DNA of 32,751 nucleotides from an uncultured Verrucomicrobia subdivision 3 bacterium (GTDB taxonomy: Bacteria > Verrucomicrobiota > Verrucomicrobiia > Limisphaerales > UBA11358). The translations under genes and the position numbers were made by a program. The notes under the pieces were generated by a model. That model ran no database searches. It worked only from the letters and a program-made list of their open reading frames with translations, and was not told the origin of the DNA. Positions 25,272 to 32,257 of this stretch are shown here, one piece after another; positions within the stretch are counted from its first letter, which is position 1, and each line of letters opens with the position of its first letter. The stretch lies in contig CAINLR010000183.1 of assembly GCA_903850425.1 (NCBI GenBank), forward strand, positions 1 through 32,751, given 5' to 3'.

Positions 25272-25664
25272 ATGAGTGCAATTACAAGTCTATCTATCCA
25301 ACAACTACGCCAGGCTGCCAGCCTGAAAGAAAAAATCCAAACCCTGGAACAAGAACTGATCCAGCTATTGGGTGGAACTTCCAAGTCCGCGGCCACTCCG
25401 CTGGCGGCGCCTAAGAAGAAATCCGGCATGAGTGCCGCTGGCCGCGCCCGGATCGCCGCGGCCGCCAAGGCGCGTTGGGCCAGGGTCAAAGCTGCCAAGG
25501 CGGCCACTAAGCCCGCCGTTGTGGCGGCGGCGAAACCCGCCGTCGTCGCCGCAGCGAAACCCGCCGCCAAAGCGAAATTCACCATGAGCGCTGCCGCCAA
25601 GGCCAAGATTTCCGCCGCCGCCAAGGCGCGTTGGGCCAAGGTCCGCGCGGCCAAAAAAGCTTAA
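25272..25664 (+). CDS. Lysine/alanine-rich histone H1-like protein with duplicated motif
   Basis: 130 residues from ATG 25272. Residues 1-38 form a likely coiled coil (IQQLRQAASLKEKIQTLEQE). The rest is Lys/Ala-rich with two copies of a 25-30-residue unit, MSAAGRARIAAAAKARWARV and MSAAAKAKISAAAKARWAKV. They are separated by three AKPAVVAA-like repeats resembling histone H1 tails. The unit with its R-W core probably binds nucleic acid, an inference from composition. A strong terminator follows at 25703-25736, so it is monocistronic. Transcription-factor, nucleoid or DNA-protection roles are all possible. Confidence 0.8.
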   Translation: MSAITSLSIQQLRQAASLKEKIQTLEQELIQLLGGTSKSAATPLAAPKKKSGMSAAGRARIAAAAKARWARVKAAKAATKPAVVAAAKPAVVAAAKPAAKAKFTMSAAAKAKISAAAKARWAKVRAAKKA

Positions 25665-25702
25665 GACTTGTAGCGCCGGCAACGTCAGCGATCTGGCAAT
25701 TC

Positions 25703-25736
25703 AATCCGTTCTCCTTGACTGGAGAACGGATTTTTT
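25703..25736 (+). terminator. Rho-independent terminator of the histone-like gene
   Basis: A perfect 12-bp stem, AATCCGTTCTCC (25703-25714) and GGAGAACGGATT (25721-25732), with loop TTGACT. The T run 25731-25736 overlaps the end of the stem. It lies 38 bp after the stop codon. Confidence 0.9.
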
Positions 25737-25838
25737 GATTTGCCAAACATAGACAGGCTGGCCGGTGGCGGCCAAGCTCCGAGCACCAGCCTTTTAGCTG
25801 CGAACACGAACACCGCCTCAAGTCTAATCGAAACTCTC

Positions 25839-25955
25839 AAAGAGAAACGGTGGAATATTCGGAAGGCCCCCACCCCGTCCCTCGCTCCATCCGATGAGGA
25901 GAGGGTGGCCAAGAGTCGGGGGAGAGATCTACCAATTGTCACTGGTAAGCGGTCT
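25839..25955. repeat. Dispersed palindromic repeat, copy 2
   Basis: Shares with copy 1 (22188-22287) the left block AAAGAGAAACGGTGGAAT and TTCGGAA, a central C-rich/G-rich dyad (CCCCCACCCC ... GAGGGTGG), and the right block TCGGG-x-GA-x-A followed by GTCACTGGTAA and GGTCT. The central hairpin is less perfect than in copy 1. It follows the terminator of the histone-like gene. Confidence 0.7.
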
Positions 25956-26327
25956 TAATATCCGTCGGGCCAGACACCGCGACCGGCAGCAACTGAGTTT
26001 TGTCTTTGGTGCTTGAAACTTCTCTGGAGCCTGGAGGTTGGTGCTTCGTCCTGAGTTGGCCCCGCCGAAAACAGCGGGAAATCAACTATCCGCCATCTGG
26101 CTCGGGTTGGCAGTCTATCGCCAAACCCGGCTGCGCAAGATATGCGCAGCCAATTTTTCGCGGGTGCAGAATTTGCGCGGCTTGATTTCGCGAATCATTG
26201 GGGTATGCGGGTTTTTGCCTTGGCATGAGGTTTGCGTTACGACGCCTTGCACCTGGCAGATAGCACGTGTGTGTTGTCTGCATGAGCCAGACAATTAATA
26301 AAACAACAACGATAATAGGAAAATACC
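25956..26327. other. Gene-free stretch before the Spy-like gene
   Basis: No credible ORF. A short T-G-C-rich stretch (25998-26048) with recurring TTGGTGCTT/GAGCCTGGAG words looks like a decayed repeat. An orphan terminator-like hairpin is at 26129-26156. The Spy-like gene's promoter should lie in 26160-26310. Confidence 0.4.
26129..26156 (+). terminator. Orphan terminator-like hairpin
   Basis: A perfect 9-bp stem, GGCTGCGCA (26129-26137) and TGCGCAGCC (26143-26151), with a 5-nt loop is followed by AATTTTT. No gene ends just upstream; the nearest, at 25664, has its own terminator. It may end a small RNA or belong to a decayed gene. Confidence 0.55.
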
Positions 26328-26921
26328 ATGAAACTAACTCGCATCCTCACACTGTGCGCCATCACTGCCGCCATGACTTTAAGCGTCGGTAGTCTTTTCG
26401 CCCAAGATAACAACGGCGGCAATGGCGACCAGAACGGTGGCGGCCAACGCCGCAATCGCCAAGGCGGCGGACCTGGCGGCGGTGGCGGCAACTTCGACCC
26501 CGCGCAATTCCAGCAGCGCATGATGGATAATGTCCGCGACCAACTTGGCTTCACGAATGACACGGAATGGACGGCAGTGCAACCGCTCGTGCAGAAAGTC
26601 ATGGACGCCCGCCGCGACACTGCGGGTGCCGGCATGGGCCGGATGTTCGGTCGCAATCGTGGTGGCAATGGTGGCAACGGCGGCGGACCTGGTGGCGGTC
26701 GCGGCGGCATGTTTGGCCAGCCCAGCCCGGAAGCGGAAGCGTTGCAGAAGGCGGTAGATGACAATGCGCCGGCGGGACAAATCAAGGAAGCGCTCACCAA
26801 GTATAAAGCCTCGCAGAAAGCCAAGCAGGCCAAGCTGGAAGCCGCGCAGGCAGACCTCAAAGCCGTGCTCGCTCCGGGCAAGCAGGAAGCGGAAGCCGTG
26901 CTCCTCGGTCTGGTGAACTAA
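26328..26921 (+). CDS. Glycine-rich periplasmic Spy/CpxP-like protein
   Basis: 197 residues with a signal peptide (MKLTRILTLCAITAAMTLSV, cleavage near FAQ-D). Two Gly/Asn/Gln-rich low-complexity stretches (about 27-48 and 104-127) flank a helical part with MMDNVRDQLGFTNDTEW. The C-terminal helices resemble Spy/CpxP-type chaperone-like folds: QIKEALTKYKASQKAKQAKL and LKAVLAPGKQEAEAVLLGL, the last part being the usual 'L-x-P-x-Q-E-A-x-L' end. Function is inferred as periplasmic chaperone or stress protein. It lies 79 bp upstream of gspE on the same strand, so it may be transcribed into the secretion operon. Confidence 0.75.
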   Translation: MKLTRILTLCAITAAMTLSVGSLFAQDNNGGNGDQNGGGQRRNRQGGGPGGGGGNFDPAQFQQRMMDNVRDQLGFTNDTEWTAVQPLVQKVMDARRDTAGAGMGRMFGRNRGGNGGNGGGPGGGRGGMFGQPSPEAEALQKAVDDNAPAGQIKEALTKYKASQKAKQAKLEAAQADLKAVLAPGKQEAEAVLLGLVN

Positions 26922-27000
26922 CGATAATCAAATTGCGCAGGAGTCGGAGTGAAGCGTCTCGTTTGAGACAATAAACTCCGGCTCCTGCGAAACCCTTCAC

Positions 27001-28719
27001 ATGGCTGCAATCCCGGTTCCAGAATCCAAGCAGTTGCTCGAGCGCATGGTGGCGTCGCGGCAATTGTCTTCGCTCGATGCCGACGTGCTCGCGAAGTTGC
27101 CGCCGCAAAACGAGGACGAAATCCTCCGCTGGCTCGCCACCGAATACGGTCTGAGTTACACGACACTCGAAGACGTTGATCCCGACCGCCAGTTACTTTC
27201 CCTTTTCCCGGCGCGCATTTTGTTGAAGGAAGAACTCCTTCCCGTCCGGCGCGTAAATGGTTCGGTCGAAGTCGCCACCAGCCGCCTCTTTTCCACGCAA
27301 GGTTTGGACGCGCTGAAAACGCTGACCGGCTTGAATCTCAAACCGGTGCTCGCCTCGAGCGAAGCGATTCAGCGCGAAATGAAGAAGCGCCTCGGTGTCG
27401 GCGCGGATACCATCGGCACGCTGGACGAAGAGAAGACGATCCAGGTGGTGGACGATGAAGCCGAGGATCAAAATATTGACGGCGCGGAAGACGAAGCCTC
27501 CATCATCCGCTTCGTCAACCAGGTTTTGAAAGATGCGATTGAACTGCGCGCGTCCGACATTCATCTCGAACCGTTCGAGGACGAATTCAAAATCCGTTAC
27601 CGTATTGATGGTGAGTTGCAGGACACCGCCGTGCCGCCGCAGTTGAAACAGTTTCAACCGGCGATTGTTTCCCGCATTAAAATCTTAAGCCATCTCAACA
27701 TCGCGGAAAAACGGTTGCCGCAGGATGGTCGCATCAAAGTTCGCATTGAAGCGGCGGAAGTGGATATCCGCGTCTCGATCATTCCGATGTTGCACGGCGA
27801 AGCGGTCGTGATGCGTTTGCTGCGACAGAATTCCACGCTGCGCGGCCTCAACCAGATCGGCATGAACAAGCGCGAGCTGGATTGTTTCCAGCATGTGTTG
27901 CGGATGCCGCATGGGATCATTCTCGTCACCGGCCCGACCGGTTCCGGCAAAACTTCCACGCTCTACACGGCGCTGAATGAGATCAATGATTCCGTCCGCA
28001 AGATCATCACCGTGGAAGACCCGGTGGAATATCAGCTCAAGGGCGTGAATCAGATTCAGGTCAACGAAAAGTCCGGCCTCACGTTTGCCCGCGGGCTGCG
28101 TTCCATTTTGCGCCACGATCCCGACGTGATTCTCATCGGCGAAATCCGCGACGCCGAAACCGCGCAGATCGCCGTGCAAGCCTCGCTCACTGGCCACTTG
28201 GTTTTTTCCACGCTCCACACGAACGATGCGCCCGGCGCACTCACCCGGCTCGTGGACATGGGCGTTGAACCGTATCTTGTCGCCTCGTCGCTCGAAGCCG
28301 TGCTTGCTCAACGCCTCGTCCGCGTGCTGTGTCCGCACTGCAAAACGCCGGACATTACCGCAACCGCGCAGGCGTTCAAGGCCAAGCTGGGCATCGAGGC
28401 GAGCGCCACGTTGTATCACTCCATCGGCTGCCGCGAATGTCGCAACACCGGCTTTTTCGGACGTCAGGCCATCTTTGAATGGATGGACACGGATGAAGAA
28501 ATCCGCCAATTAATCCTGAAGAATGCCTCGACCGACCAGGTCCGCGCCGCTGCCCGTCGCGGTGGCATGCGCACGCTGGCGGAAGATGGCTGGCGCCTGG
28601 TCGCGCAAGGCATCACGACGGTGGAGGAAGTCTTGAGCGTGACGACGGCGAAAGAAATCGAGGGCGCGACGAAAAATCAAAGCGGAGACTCCGCCGCGAG
28701 CATCGCGGTGGCAAGGTGA
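27001..28719 (+). CDS. gspE: Type II secretion/pilus assembly ATPase GspE
   Basis: The cytoplasmic hexameric ATPase that powers pseudopilus assembly, complete at 572 residues. The N-terminal MshEN-type domain is about 1-130 (LEDVDPDRQLLSLFPARI). The core includes ASDIHLEP (184-191), Walker A GPTGSGKTS (311-319), the Asp box ITVEDPVEYQL, Walker B DVILIGEIRD (375-384) and the His box STLHTNDA. A zinc-binding element of CPHC (444-447) and CREC (477-480) is present, as in GspE and PilB. PilB is the alternative, but the following G-H-I-J-K pseudopilin genes favour type II secretion. First gsp gene of the operon. Confidence 0.92.
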   Translation: MAAIPVPESKQLLERMVASRQLSSLDADVLAKLPPQNEDEILRWLATEYGLSYTTLEDVDPDRQLLSLFPARILLKEELLPVRRVNGSVEVATSRLFSTQGLDALKTLTGLNLKPVLASSEAIQREMKKRLGVGADTIGTLDEEKTIQVVDDEAEDQNIDGAEDEASIIRFVNQVLKDAIELRASDIHLEPFEDEFKIRYRIDGELQDTAVPPQLKQFQPAIVSRIKILSHLNIAEKRLPQDGRIKVRIEAAEVDIRVSIIPMLHGEAVVMRLLRQNSTLRGLNQIGMNKRELDCFQHVLRMPHGIILVTGPTGSGKTSTLYTALNEINDSVRKIITVEDPVEYQLKGVNQIQVNEKSGLTFARGLRSILRHDPDVILIGEIRDAETAQIAVQASLTGHLVFSTLHTNDAPGALTRLVDMGVEPYLVASSLEAVLAQRLVRVLCPHCKTPDITATAQAFKAKLGIEASATLYHSIGCRECRNTGFFGRQAIFEWMDTDEEIRQLILKNASTDQVRAAARRGGMRTLAEDGWRLVAQGITTVEEVLSVTTAKEIEGATKNQSGDSAASIAVAR

Positions 28720-28726
28720 TTTATGA

Positions 28727-28818
28727 AACATTCAACATTCAACGCCCAACGCCCAACGCCCAACGCCTGGGCGATGGCATACCTTGGATGTTTGGGGTTG
28801 AATGTTGAAGGTTGAATG
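28727..28818. repeat. Inverted heptanucleotide array, copy B (gspE-gspF gap)
   Basis: Left arm of six 7-mers: AACATTC twice, AACGCCC three times, AACGCCT (28727-28768). A 15-nt spacer is followed by a right arm of TTGGATG, TTTGGGG, TTGAATG, TTGAAGG, TTGAATG (28784-28818). The GAATGTT/AACATTC parts pair. It fills the whole gspE-gspF gap and ends 13 bp before the gspF ATG. Confidence 0.85.
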
Positions 28819-28831
28819 TTCTGCTGAACCC

Positions 28832-30079
28832 ATGCCCTCCTTTTCCTATCGCGCGTTGAAGGCCGACGGCAAAATTGCCGAGGGCGTGCTGGATGCCGCC
28901 GGTCGCCCGGATGCGTTGCGGCAAATGGAGACGCTGGGGTTGCGGCCGGTGAATCTTTCGGAAAAGGCGTCCGCACCGGCCAAGAACGGAGCCGCCTCGA
29001 CGGATGCGCTGGGAAGTTTTTCGCTTAAGTTCGCGTCTAAAAAAGTCTCGGCCAAGGAACTCCAGAATTTCACGCGGCTGCTTTCCAGTCTGCTTGCGGC
29101 GGGCGTGCCGCTGAGCCGTGCGCTGGTGATTTTGCAGAAGGAAGCCTCTTCGCCGGTGGCGCGCGCCAAGTGGAAAGAAGTCCATGGCCTCGTCGTGGAC
29201 GGACTTTCCCTCACGGATTCGATGGCGAAATCGCCCGAGACTTTTCCTCGGGTTTACACCGCGATGGTGGAGGCGGGCGAGACCGGCGGTTTTCTTGACG
29301 TGGTGCTGGCGCAGATTGCGGAATTTCAATCGCGCGAAAAGGAACTGAAATCCAAAGTGCTGACCGCGATGCTGTATCCCTGCATCTTGATGGTGCTGGC
29401 GCTGGCGATTCTGGTTCTGCTGCTGACGTTTTTCATTCCCAAATTCCAGGCCATCTTCAACAACATGCACAGCGCGTTGCCGCTGATCACGCAGGTCATC
29501 ATCGGCGCGAGCCATCTCATCCGCTCGTATGGATTGGTTGTCGGAGCGGTCCTGATCGGAGTCTTCGCACTGTTGCGAACCTGGTTCACCTCTGAAAAAG
29601 GCCGGCGCATGTGGGAAGGGCTCATCTTGAAACTGCCTTTGGTGGGTCCGCTCATCGCGCAATTCGCCATGGCGCGCTTCTGCCGGATGCTCGGCACTTT
29701 GATCGGCGCGGGCGTGCCGCTGGTGCAGGGCCTCACGGTCGCGCGGCGATCCATCGGTAACCAAATTCTCGTGGACGCCGTCACGGCGTCCATCGAGCGC
29801 GTGCAACAGGGCGGGCGGCTCGGGCAAAGCCTCGCGGATTGCCGGACGCTGTTTCCCGGTTCGGTGCTGGAGATGATTTCGGTGGCGGAAGAAAGCGGTC
29901 GGCTGGACGGCGAATTAGTCCGTATCGCGCTGGAAACGGAAGCCGATCTGGACCGCAATTTGAAAACCGCCGTGGCCTTTGCCGAGCCGCTGCTGCTATT
30001 CCTAATTGCCGGTTTCATCGGCACCATTTTCATCGGCATGTTGCTGCCGGTGCTGACCATGAGCACAAACATCAAATAA
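28832..30079 (+). CDS. gspF: Type II secretion inner-membrane platform protein GspF
   Basis: A polytopic inner-membrane protein on which GspE acts. ATG 28832 (MPSFSYRALKADGKIAEGVL) is the canonical N-terminus; an in-frame start at 28802 lies in the upstream repeat. 415 residues with two T2SSF domains: the first about 80-205 (FTRLLSSLLAAGVPLSRAL), the second about 280-405 (FCRMLGTLIGAGVPLVQGL). Three transmembrane segments follow the usual positions, near 180-205, 225-250 and 385-410. EETGGFLD-type signatures appear as GETGGFLDVV and EESGRLDGEL. Confidence 0.94.
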   Translation: MPSFSYRALKADGKIAEGVLDAAGRPDALRQMETLGLRPVNLSEKASAPAKNGAASTDALGSFSLKFASKKVSAKELQNFTRLLSSLLAAGVPLSRALVILQKEASSPVARAKWKEVHGLVVDGLSLTDSMAKSPETFPRVYTAMVEAGETGGFLDVVLAQIAEFQSREKELKSKVLTAMLYPCILMVLALAILVLLLTFFIPKFQAIFNNMHSALPLITQVIIGASHLIRSYGLVVGAVLIGVFALLRTWFTSEKGRRMWEGLILKLPLVGPLIAQFAMARFCRMLGTLIGAGVPLVQGLTVARRSIGNQILVDAVTASIERVQQGGRLGQSLADCRTLFPGSVLEMISVAEESGRLDGELVRIALETEADLDRNLKTAVAFAEPLLLFLIAGFIGTIFIGMLLPVLTMSTNIK

Positions 30080-30090
30080 GAAATTAACCT

Positions 30091-30531
30091 ATGAAAATCG
30101 AAATCAAACAGAGTCAGGTTCAAAAATCAAAGTCCCAACTCGGCTTCACGCTGACGGAAATCATGCTGGTGGTGGTGATCATCGGCATTCTCGCGGCGTT
30201 GGTCATTCCGCGCATTGCCGGTTCCAGCGAGCGCGCCCGTATCACCGCGACCTACACGGACATCAACGGCGGGCTCAAAACCGCCATTGGCAACTATGAA
30301 GTGGACATGGGTTCCTATCCCAAGAATTTGCAGGATTTGATCCAGCAACCGGGCAACGCGAGCCACTGGCATGGGCCGTATCTGGATAAGATGCCGATTG
30401 ACCAGTGGGAAATGCCTTACATTTATTATTATCCCGGCAAGCACAACCCGACGTCGTATGACCTGTTGTCTGCCGGTCCCGACAAAAAAGAAGGCACCGA
30501 GGATGATCTCGGCAATTGGATGACCAAGTGA
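30091..30531 (+). CDS. gspG: Major pseudopilin GspG
   Basis: The main subunit of the type II secretion pseudopilus, 146 residues. A 17-residue leader ends in Gly, giving the prepilin peptidase site LG/FTLTEIMLVVVIIGILAA with Glu at +5. The hydrophobic helix is followed by the alpha/beta head: YEVDMGSYPKNLQDL, a Trp-rich loop (SHWHGPYLDKM) and the calcium-loop region LLSAGPDKKEGTEDDLGNW with its acidic residues. It lies 11 bp after gspF. Confidence 0.95.
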   Translation: MKIEIKQSQVQKSKSQLGFTLTEIMLVVVIIGILAALVIPRIAGSSERARITATYTDINGGLKTAIGNYEVDMGSYPKNLQDLIQQPGNASHWHGPYLDKMPIDQWEMPYIYYYPGKHNPTSYDLLSAGPDKKEGTEDDLGNWMTK

Positions 30532-30576
30532 AGTGATTTTCCGCTGGCCTGGATGGCCGGATAGGAACCGAAGCTG

Positions 30577-31092
30577 ATGTTGGCAATTGGACAAAATAGT
30601 TTCCGGCGCGAAGCCTTCACATTGATCGAATTGATTCTGGTGATGGCGTTGCTGGTGATCATCACGTCCATTGTGGTGCCGAACATGGCGGGTTTTATTA
30701 GGGGACAAGCGCTGGATTCCGAGGCGCGGCGGCTGCTGGCGCTGATGCACGCGGGCCAGAGCCGGGCGGTTTCCGATAGCGCGCCGATGATTTTGTGGAT
30801 TGATGAAAAGCAGTCCACTTACGGTCTGGAAGCCGAAACGAGCGGCAAGGACGGCGATGACAAAGCCGAAAGCCTGACGCTTGATTCGCTGCTGCAAATC
30901 GCGGTGGTGAATGTTGGGACGACGGCGACGGCGACCTTTAAGAATCTGCCGGCCATCAAGTTTTTGCCGGATGGCACGGTGGATGAAAGCAGTCCGCAGA
31001 CTTTGAAATTGACGGATGCCAGCGGGTATTCGCGGTGGTTCATCGAGCTGGCAAGCCGGACCGGTTATGAGATTCGCGACACAGAAAGATAA
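30577..31092 (+). CDS. gspH: Minor pseudopilin GspH
   Basis: 171 residues. The N-terminal methylation motif is EAFTLIELILVMALLVIITS with Glu at +5. The residue before the cleavage site is Ala (REA/FTLIE) rather than the usual Gly. The soluble domain has LDSEARRLLALMHAGQSRAV and a beta-rich C-terminus. It lies 45 bp downstream of gspG and overlaps gspI by 26 bp. GspH-type assignment rests on position between gspG and gspI and on the 'R-x-L-x-L-x-x-x-R' helix. Confidence 0.85.
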   Translation: MLAIGQNSFRREAFTLIELILVMALLVIITSIVVPNMAGFIRGQALDSEARRLLALMHAGQSRAVSDSAPMILWIDEKQSTYGLEAETSGKDGDDKAESLTLDSLLQIAVVNVGTTATATFKNLPAIKFLPDGTVDESSPQTLKLTDASGYSRWFIELASRTGYEIRDTER

Positions 31093-31504
31093 AGGTCGGG
31101 GCGGCGCGCGGCATCCCTGCCAAGCGGCGTTCACGCTGGCGGAAGTGATGGCGGCGCTGCTGTTTCTGGCCATCGTGATTCCGACGGCGGTGGAGGCCCT
31201 GCAGATCGCCAGCCGCGCCGGCGAAGTTGCCGCACGCAAAGGTGGGGCCGCCCGGATCGCCGATCGGGTTTTGAACGAGAGTCTGGTGATGACGAATTGG
31301 AATCACGGCGCGCAGAGCGGCACGGCCACGGAGAATGGAATTGAATACAAGTGGACGTTGAAAAGTCAAAGCTGGCCGGCGCAGTCGGCCTTGTCGGTCG
31401 TGACGGCGGAAGTGACGTTTTCTGCGCAGGGCAGAGATTACTCGGTGACTTTGAATACGCTGGCCAGTCCGACGACATCGGCGACCGGCCTAAACACGCA
31501 ATAG
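31067..31504 (+). CDS. gspI: Minor pseudopilin GspI
   Basis: 145 residues from ATG 31067 within the end of gspH; a longer frame (31016) would deepen the overlap. The prepilin motif is QAAFTLAEVMAALLFLAIVI, again with Ala before the cleavage site and Glu at +5. The soluble part, with RIADRVLNESLV and GIEYKWTLKSQSW, matches the small GspI fold. The stop TAG 31502-31504 overlaps the gspJ GTG by one base. Confidence 0.82.
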   Translation: MRFATQKDKGRGGARHPCQAAFTLAEVMAALLFLAIVIPTAVEALQIASRAGEVAARKGGAARIADRVLNESLVMTNWNHGAQSGTATENGIEYKWTLKSQSWPAQSALSVVTAEVTFSAQGRDYSVTLNTLASPTTSATGLNTQ

Positions 31505-32256
31505 TGAAAATCGAACCAACATTGGAACGTCGGGCCTGGCCCGGCACGCAGTCGCGCCCAGCCCGGCTGGGCGCGGCGGGATTCACGCTGATCGAGATGA
31601 TGCTCGCCATCGGCGTCTCATCCATCGTGCTGATCGCGGTGAGCGCCGCGCTGTTCACCTCGCTGCACTTGCGCGCCGGGACAACGGCCGTGGTGGACGC
31701 GGCCACGCCGATTGACCAGACCTGCGCTTTTTTGCGCCGCGATTTGCAGTGCCTCGTCTCGCCCACGAACGGCACGACCAAGATATTATCCGGCGGTTTT
31801 CGCGTCGGCACCATCAGCAGCGTCGGCGTCAGCGATCCGGTGGCTGTGGAAATGTTCACCGCCACCGGCGCGTTGAGCGACAGCCCCAGCCAGCCGTGGG
31901 GCGACGTCCAGCGCGTGACGTATGAATTGAAAAATGCCGCCGACCGTTCCGCGACCGGCAAGGATCTGGTGCGCAGTGTGACGCGGAATTTATTGTCGGT
32001 GAGCACGCCCGACGTGACCGACCAGTTGATGCTGAGCGGCGTGGCGAGCGTGAAGTTTTCCGGTTATGACGGCGCGCAATGGCAGCCCACTTGGGACACC
32101 ACGGACGTGATGTCCGCAAATACAAACCTGCCGCTCGCCGTGCGCGTGGAAATCCTGATGGCCGGCGACAATGCAACGGCGGAGCCGATTCAAATGGTGG
32201 TGCCGATTGATGCCGTGGCGCGAACGAACATGGTGCTGACGACCACTGGTGGTTGA
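31504..32256 (+). CDS. gspJ: Minor pseudopilin GspJ
   Basis: 250 residues from GTG 31504, which overlaps the gspI stop by one base; no in-frame ATG lies in a sensible place. The prepilin motif is LGAAGFTLIEMMLAIGVSSI with Gly before the cleavage and Glu at +5. The soluble domain has DQTCAFLRRDLQCLVSP, typical of the 'F-x-R-D-L' helix of GspJ. It is followed by gspK within two bases, through copy C of the heptamer array. Confidence 0.87.
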   Translation: MKIEPTLERRAWPGTQSRPARLGAAGFTLIEMMLAIGVSSIVLIAVSAALFTSLHLRAGTTAVVDAATPIDQTCAFLRRDLQCLVSPTNGTTKILSGGFRVGTISSVGVSDPVAVEMFTATGALSDSPSQPWGDVQRVTYELKNAADRSATGKDLVRSVTRNLLSVSTPDVTDQLMLSGVASVKFSGYDGAQWQPTWDTTDVMSANTNLPLAVRVEILMAGDNATAEPIQMVVPIDAVARTNMVLTTTGG

Positions 32257-32257
32257 A

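Noticed and set aside
28727-28818. CRISPR-like array
   Set aside because: Units are 7 nt with no spacers of constant length and no cas genes; it is an inverted tandem array.
28739-29827. Open frame of 362 codons on the minus strand
   Set aside because: Antisense to gspF; His/Gln/Arg-rich with no domain.
30127-31239. Open frame of 370 codons on the minus strand
   Set aside because: Antisense to gspG, gspH and gspI, whose prepilin motifs are unmistakable.
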